From positions 11,814,046 to 11,878,045 of the forward strand of contig CM033393.1 in assembly GCA_019426215.1 (NCBI GenBank): a DNA stretch of 64,000 nucleotides. The letters are read 5' to 3'. The position numbers were made by a program, and so were the translations under genes. The notes under the pieces were generated by a model. It did no database searches. It was given only the letters and a program-made list of their open reading frames with translations, and was not told the origin of the DNA. The DNA is from Buddleja alternifolia (taxonomy: Eukaryota > Streptophyta > Magnoliopsida > Lamiales > Scrophulariaceae). Shown here piece by piece: positions 60,077 through 64,000 of the stretch. Positions within the stretch are counted from its first letter, which is position 1; every line of letters begins with the position of its first letter.

Positions 60077-60171
60077 GTAAGTACTTGTGCTAAGCAAAGT
60101 AGTTTATCCTTTCCTCGTTAGTTTCTAAGTCTCTAACGCTAGGATAAAACCTTTTTCAACCGAGTGTGAAG
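60077..60171 (+). other. Candidate intron 1 of ORF3
   Basis: Donor GTAAGT at 60077 and acceptor GAAG ending at 60171. Splicing removes an in-frame stop and joins phase-1 ends to give an open frame (NIQTVLNTLEDLHIPIRIDP) leading into the next exon. The pyrimidine tract before the acceptor is short, so the acceptor choice is less sure than the donor. Confidence 0.5.
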
Positions 60172-60345
60172 CAAATATTCAAACTGTTCTCAACACTCTT
60201 GAGGATTTGCATATTCCCATCCGTATTGATCCCATTACTTCTTTTCTCAATTTAGATCCAGAAGAAGTTGTCCCAGAGCCTAAGGTAACTGTACCAAATG
60301 TAGAAACAGATCAAGTGACTGCATCAATCGATGATAGTCCTCAGG

Positions 60346-60425
60346 GTAAGCGTTGTAGTCTTTTCTTTGTAATTTCTACTTAGTAGAAATTTTGCTTGCT
60401 TTTCTCAAACGCTTCTATGTATCAG
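60346..60425 (+). other. Candidate intron 2 of ORF3
   Basis: 80 bp: donor GTAAGC after CAG, acceptor TGTATCAG, T-rich interior. Splicing in phase 1 keeps the frame (SIDDSPQ joined to AQDAPDVDAPSPS), whereas reading through hits a stop. Confidence 0.65.
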
Positions 60426-62838
60426 CTCAAGATGCACCAGACGTTGATGCACCTTCACCTTCTTAGATTCCTGTTGAATTGAATGTGGATATGGAAGCAA
60501 TTGTGGATATCGCTAAGGAAGTAGCCCATATCCTTTCTAACGCTGACACATCTCCAGTCAGTAAAGCGACTGAGCATGCTGAGCGGTTGATAGAAGTGGC
60601 TCCTATACCAACAGAATCTATTGCCTTCGTTCCTACTCCAACCGGATCTCCTCCCCGTGTCATACACTTCTTTCCTCGCAGATACAATGCAGACATTGAG
60701 TTCTACTATGCCGCTAGAGAGCTTGACACCAGACAGTTAGTTGAAATGGAAATCAATTTTCAAAATACTCTCCATAGGACTGTTGTCTCAAATTCTGGCA
60801 AGTTTAATTTCTTTGAGCGTTTCGCCAATCTAGGTCTTTACAAGCTTGAGCAACTCCAATCTCGACTTGAGTATATTCGTCGACCTGCGTTCAACATGAC
60901 TGAATTTAACGAGAAGCGTTTTAACTTTACTGGACATTCTGAAGAGTCATTTTATCCTTTGCATCAGAATAAAGTCGTCACAAAGAATCCCCATTTGGGT
61001 GATTGGTCAAAGAATCCAGACGAAGAATTTCTCAATAGGATTGGATACTCCGCTTTTCCCAAAGTCGTTCATTCTCCTCAAAACCCTCTATCCCCTAAGT
61101 CTCTCAAACTGTGGAAAGGGAAAGGACCAGTAGTTGCTGAGCGTCCCAATCCTATCAATTCATGGATAGAAGCTGAAGCTCGTGAATACCTTGCAAGAGT
61201 GTGCGCTAAGGACTATGATGAAGAATTTAAACGCTTTGAAAAGTTTATTGCCGCAAGAAAAGAACAAAAGACAGCTGATAAACTTGGAAAGCGATGGATG
61301 ATGGATACAACAAGATGGGCTGAAGAATTCGTGTTGCACTTTTACACGCTGGAAGAACTTGTGAGGTACCCATTTTTGTTTCAATTTGGAGTAGATTACA
61401 GACGCAGAGTTTATGCCCTGTTTATTCTCCAGCAGCGCCAGAATTTGGTAGGCAATATTAGTGCTTTACCTTACTATAGACAATCAATAGAACGCTATAT
61501 TCGCCAGCATCTCAACTTAATCGCTCAGGGAGGTCGCTAAATTTATCATCCTACTCAGAATTTTGTTCAGCGAATCCTTCCTGACCTCAATGAAGATGCA
61601 TCCTCTAGTAAGCAATCTATTCTGCCAGAACACAGTGAAATTCGTGTCAATGTTGCAGATGAGCACGTTGAGTTTGTTGAATTCTACAGGGATAGAAGAG
61701 CAGTGATAGAAAACGCACAAGCGCTGGATATCACTTTCAACCACTTTTCAGGGCTAAGCAACTTCCGAGGATACAATTTTCACCCTATGCTCTTTTGTGA
61801 ACAGACTGTTCAAGTGGCCAAGATGATATCGCTGATTAGGCCAGTGGACATAGAAGCAGCTCAAGCGCTAATGCCATTTATTTTGGACTACTACATCTCT
61901 TATACTAAAGGAATTGATCTGCCGGAAGGAGTGCAACTTGCACTAAGCAATGAAGAGCGTGAAGACACTATATTCTTTATCCCACAGACCAACCTGATTA
62001 GTCCAAGGCATGTAATGGAAGCGATTGGCCCACTCTGGGTCATACCTATTGAGAGTCCAGCGCTTCAAATTGAAGTTGTTGCAATAGAAGAAGAACAAAC
62101 TCCTGTTGTGGAAGTTGCTCAACCCACAGACGCTGATATGCGAGATATTGTCCTCAGCGCTCCAGCAGACGAGGTTCCCCTTGAGAAACAAGTTGTTCAA
62201 ATTGACTCTGCAACTCAGACGCTAGACTCAGCGATAGAAGAGGTTCATGCTGACTTAGCCACACAGCCTGAAGAGCCTATTGTCAGAGACAAATCTAAAG
62301 GCAAAGCTCCAGCAGTCTCAAGCTCTCACGGACCTGAGCGTTCCTCTTCCGATTCATCAGATTCAGACTCTGACAGTGATCCAGAAGCTAAAGACTTCAG
62401 AAAAGCAGTTCGACATTCTCTCAACGAGATAAAGGGTTCATGTTCTCGATTGGAAGAGCGAAGTACTTCCACGCTTAATCAAGTAGAAACAGTTCTCAAA
62501 TCTGATATGCGAAATGCAAATAAGTTTACAATCTCCATGATGAACTCTATCGCTCCTCTCATCAAAGAGCTTTCAGACGATTTCAACCGGACGCTTGAGC
62601 AGAATGTTTCTACTGATACTGAGTGTCACAATTCCTCCAACCTTACCTCTCAGAGTATCGCTGAATAGATTACTCTCTTGATAGATGAAGTCAAGCTTCT
62701 GCGAAGGGATATCGCTGACTTAAAGACCTCTCTTGATGATGCCAAGAAAGGGGAAGATAAAGAAAAGTCCAAGGCAATATCTAAAACAGATAATAAACAT
62801 TGGCGATCAATGTTTGAAGAAATAGTGAGCATAAGAAG

Positions 62839-63177
62839 ATGCTAACTAAAAAGAGAAAATCAAGATATTATCTAGGAAGGTACTTGCTCCCGGAGTTGGA
62901 CGTCGAATTTTTGGAGAGTATGGGATTTCGTCCTTATGCCGGACCGCTTAGACGACCTATCAACCGAAAACCATCCAACGACAGAAGACAAGACATCTAT
63001 TATGACTTAATTCGTGAACTTGGTATTCCTCCAAGGGAATGGGTGGATAGGCTGAATGAACTGAATAAAAGCGCTAAACAGCGAAGGCATGACTATGATG
63101 AACTCCAACATACCACCATGATAGACGTTGATCGACTCCTCATGAACTTAGAAAATGAGATCTACCAAAAAGAATAA
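62839..63177 (+). CDS. Small basic ORF after ORF3, unknown
   Basis: 112 codons in a different frame from ORF3, starting MLTKKRKSRYYLG. It contains FLESMGFRPYAGPLRRPIN and IRELGIPPREWVDRLNELNKSAKQRRHDYDEL; highly charged, with no recognisable family. It may be the C-terminal end of ORF3 displaced by a frameshift, or a separate ORF. It ends about 260 bp before the polypurine tract. Confidence 0.45.
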   Translation: MLTKKRKSRYYLGRYLLPELDVEFLESMGFRPYAGPLRRPINRKPSNDRRQDIYYDLIRELGIPPREWVDRLNELNKSAKQRRHDYDELQHTTMIDVDRLLMNLENEIYQKE

Positions 63178-63441
63178 AGCATAAAGCGACAAAAAAGATG
63201 AATGCTTTATATTATTATTATTATTTTGTTGTTTCTTATTTTTTTTCAATTATTCAGTGTAAATCATATATGCTTATCTCTCTATATAAATGAATGATTT
63301 ATCGCTGAAACAACTTGTTGAGGCTAATCTAATATTAGCTAACTTTACTAACTTTCCAAATGCTAACTTATACTTATTTGGGCTTTTCTTTGAACTCTTA
63401 AATTATAAAAAAGTTATAAGAGTTAAAGTCTTGACATCATC

Positions 63442-63455
63442 AAAAATGGGGAAAT
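63442..63455 (+). other. Polypurine tract of Sirevirus D
   Basis: AAAAATGGGGAAAT directly before TGTTAGG of the 3' LTR; the site that primes plus-strand synthesis. Confidence 0.85.
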
Positions 63456-64000
63456 TGTTAGGAATTTCATGTTAGAAGTTTTGATGATGACAAGATAATA
63501 TTTTTATGTCAGACCCCAAAATATAATGTGAGTTTATATTTCATAGATCAATTGTATAAGCGTTTGAAAGTATATAATTTTGTTAGGCTTGTAATTTTTA
63601 TCTTTGTAGATTTTAGACTAAGTATTAGATACCGAATCACTAATAGAATTCTAGGTGAGTCTATTAGAGAAGAAGTTGAAGATCAGAAGATGAAGATTTA
63701 TCCTTAGCGTTTGTCAAACGCTAAAGGACTATTTCAGGATTCTTGAATCAAACGCTCAAAGCACTCTAGCGATCAGAAATAGATTCACCTGAAATAAATT
63801 CCCAAGTCATGAAGGACTTAAATGCAATCATTCAACGGACATTTATTTCAAACGGGAAATAAATTCAAATGCATTAAATGCCTGAGAAGAGCATTAAATG
63901 TGATAAGCCAATATGACTTATGGACAAGCCACCTTTTAACTAGACTGCCAGAACTTCAGAGTTTGTAGTTGCTCCCGTCCAATCGGAACCAACAGGATTT
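63456..64000 (+). repeat. 3' LTR of Sirevirus D (incomplete)
   Basis: It starts TGTTAGGAATTTCATG and aligns with 49002 onwards. It carries a perfect 10-bp palindrome with a one-base centre, TTAGCGTTTG-T-CAAACGCTAA, at 63704-63724. Cut by the window end. Confidence 0.88.

Larger units (their letters stand above)
58849..62820 (+). pseudogene. Sirevirus D ORF3 (downstream of pol), spliced, degenerate
   Basis: Starts at ATG 58849 (MAPKSSKSAAGKSSKSEKP). The first domain, about 58915-59600, has NFFEEETLFFFKNAKIF and VFPFARETFVLTPSLILSLL, resembling plant-transposon domains found after pol in Sireviruses. An acidic/Pro-rich linker follows (poly-Glu near 59880-59910), then a second long domain (60479-61540, continuing in frame to about 62150), a Ser/Asp-rich tract near 62346-62385, and a coiled-coil-like C terminus. 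Two candidate introns interrupt the linker. Stops: 58993-58995, 59740-59742, two more before 59825, 60463-60465, 61538-61540, 62666-62668. No signal peptide or membrane segment is evident, so I do not call it an envelope protein. Confidence 0.65.
49002..64000 (+). mobile_element. Sirevirus D, 3' LTR cut by window end
   Basis: 5' LTR 49002-50493, primer site 50496, gag, protease, integrase, RT, RNase H, a long downstream ORF region, polypurine tract (AAAAATGGGGAAAT, 63442-63455) and 3' LTR from 63456. A solo LTR is inserted at 53993-55897. LTRs look about 90% or more identical over the visible 545 bp. Pol carries many stops, so it is dead. The long LTRs, gag with coiled coil and the region after pol are Sirevirus (SIRE/Maximus) features. 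Confidence 0.9.

Noticed and set aside
58849..62668. ORF3 as an envelope glycoprotein
   Set aside because: Position fits the 'env-like' ORFs of Sireviruses, but I see no signal peptide, membrane segment or glycoprotein-like cysteine pattern; charged and coiled-coil stretches dominate.
1..64000. Bacterial-type systems (CRISPR, operons, toxin-antitoxin)
   Set aside because: No regularly spaced direct-repeat array, no ribosome-binding sites or operon structure; the window is plant nuclear DNA.

Overview
This window looks like nuclear DNA from a flowering plant, probably a eudicot. It is AT-rich and gene-poor, and most of it is transposable elements in several layers. The signs of a plant nuclear genome are Ty1-copia LTR elements primed by initiator-Met tRNA sites (TGGTATCAGAGC), two Sirevirus-type elements, a plant L1-type LINE, MITEs, a piece of plant mitochondrial DNA (atp6 and cox3 fragments), and one host gene with a GT-AG intron. 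The species cannot be named from the sequence alone. No rRNA, tRNA or CRISPR locus was seen.

Layout. 1-4.9 kb: remnant of a copia element, a (TTA)n microsatellite, featureless AT-rich DNA, then the first copy of a ~1 kb segment. 4.9-7.15 kb: a non-coding LTR element lying between that segment and its second copy. 7.15-15.4 kb: the second copy, split by a 7.4 kb Ty1-copia element with 5-bp target duplications; mitochondrial DNA interrupts its gag. 15.4-19.5 kb: intergenic DNA with a hAT-type MITE and a short 5'-truncated LINE. 19.6-22.3 kb: the only clear host gene, an uncharacterised 172-aa acidic plant protein in two exons, with a Tourist-like MITE in its intron. 22.7-28.3 kb: a young, non-coding LTR element (LARD-like) on the minus strand with nearly identical LTRs. 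28.3-31.0 kb: LINE fragment, Mutator-type MITE, unassigned DNA. 31.0-45.07 kb: remnants of a copia family with long LTRs (LTR, primer site, long leader, gag), interrupted by a 4.35 kb LINE and a long-TIR MITE. 45.07-64 kb: a Sirevirus (C) inserted in that leader, a second Sirevirus (D) inserted in C's integrase, and a 1.9 kb solo LTR inserted in D's integrase. D's 3' LTR runs off the window.

How it fits together. The elements form a readable order of insertion: copia leader, then Sirevirus C, then Sirevirus D, then the solo LTR; and 1 kb duplication, then short-LTR copia, with the mitochondrial DNA joining that element at an undetermined time. Almost all coding regions of the elements carry stops or frameshifts, so autonomous activity is unlikely. 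The least expected feature is a long region downstream of Sirevirus D pol (58.85-63.18 kb). It has its own TATA-like box, at least one well-formed GT-AG intron, and acidic, serine-rich and coiled-coil-like stretches. It is the best candidate here for something poorly described.
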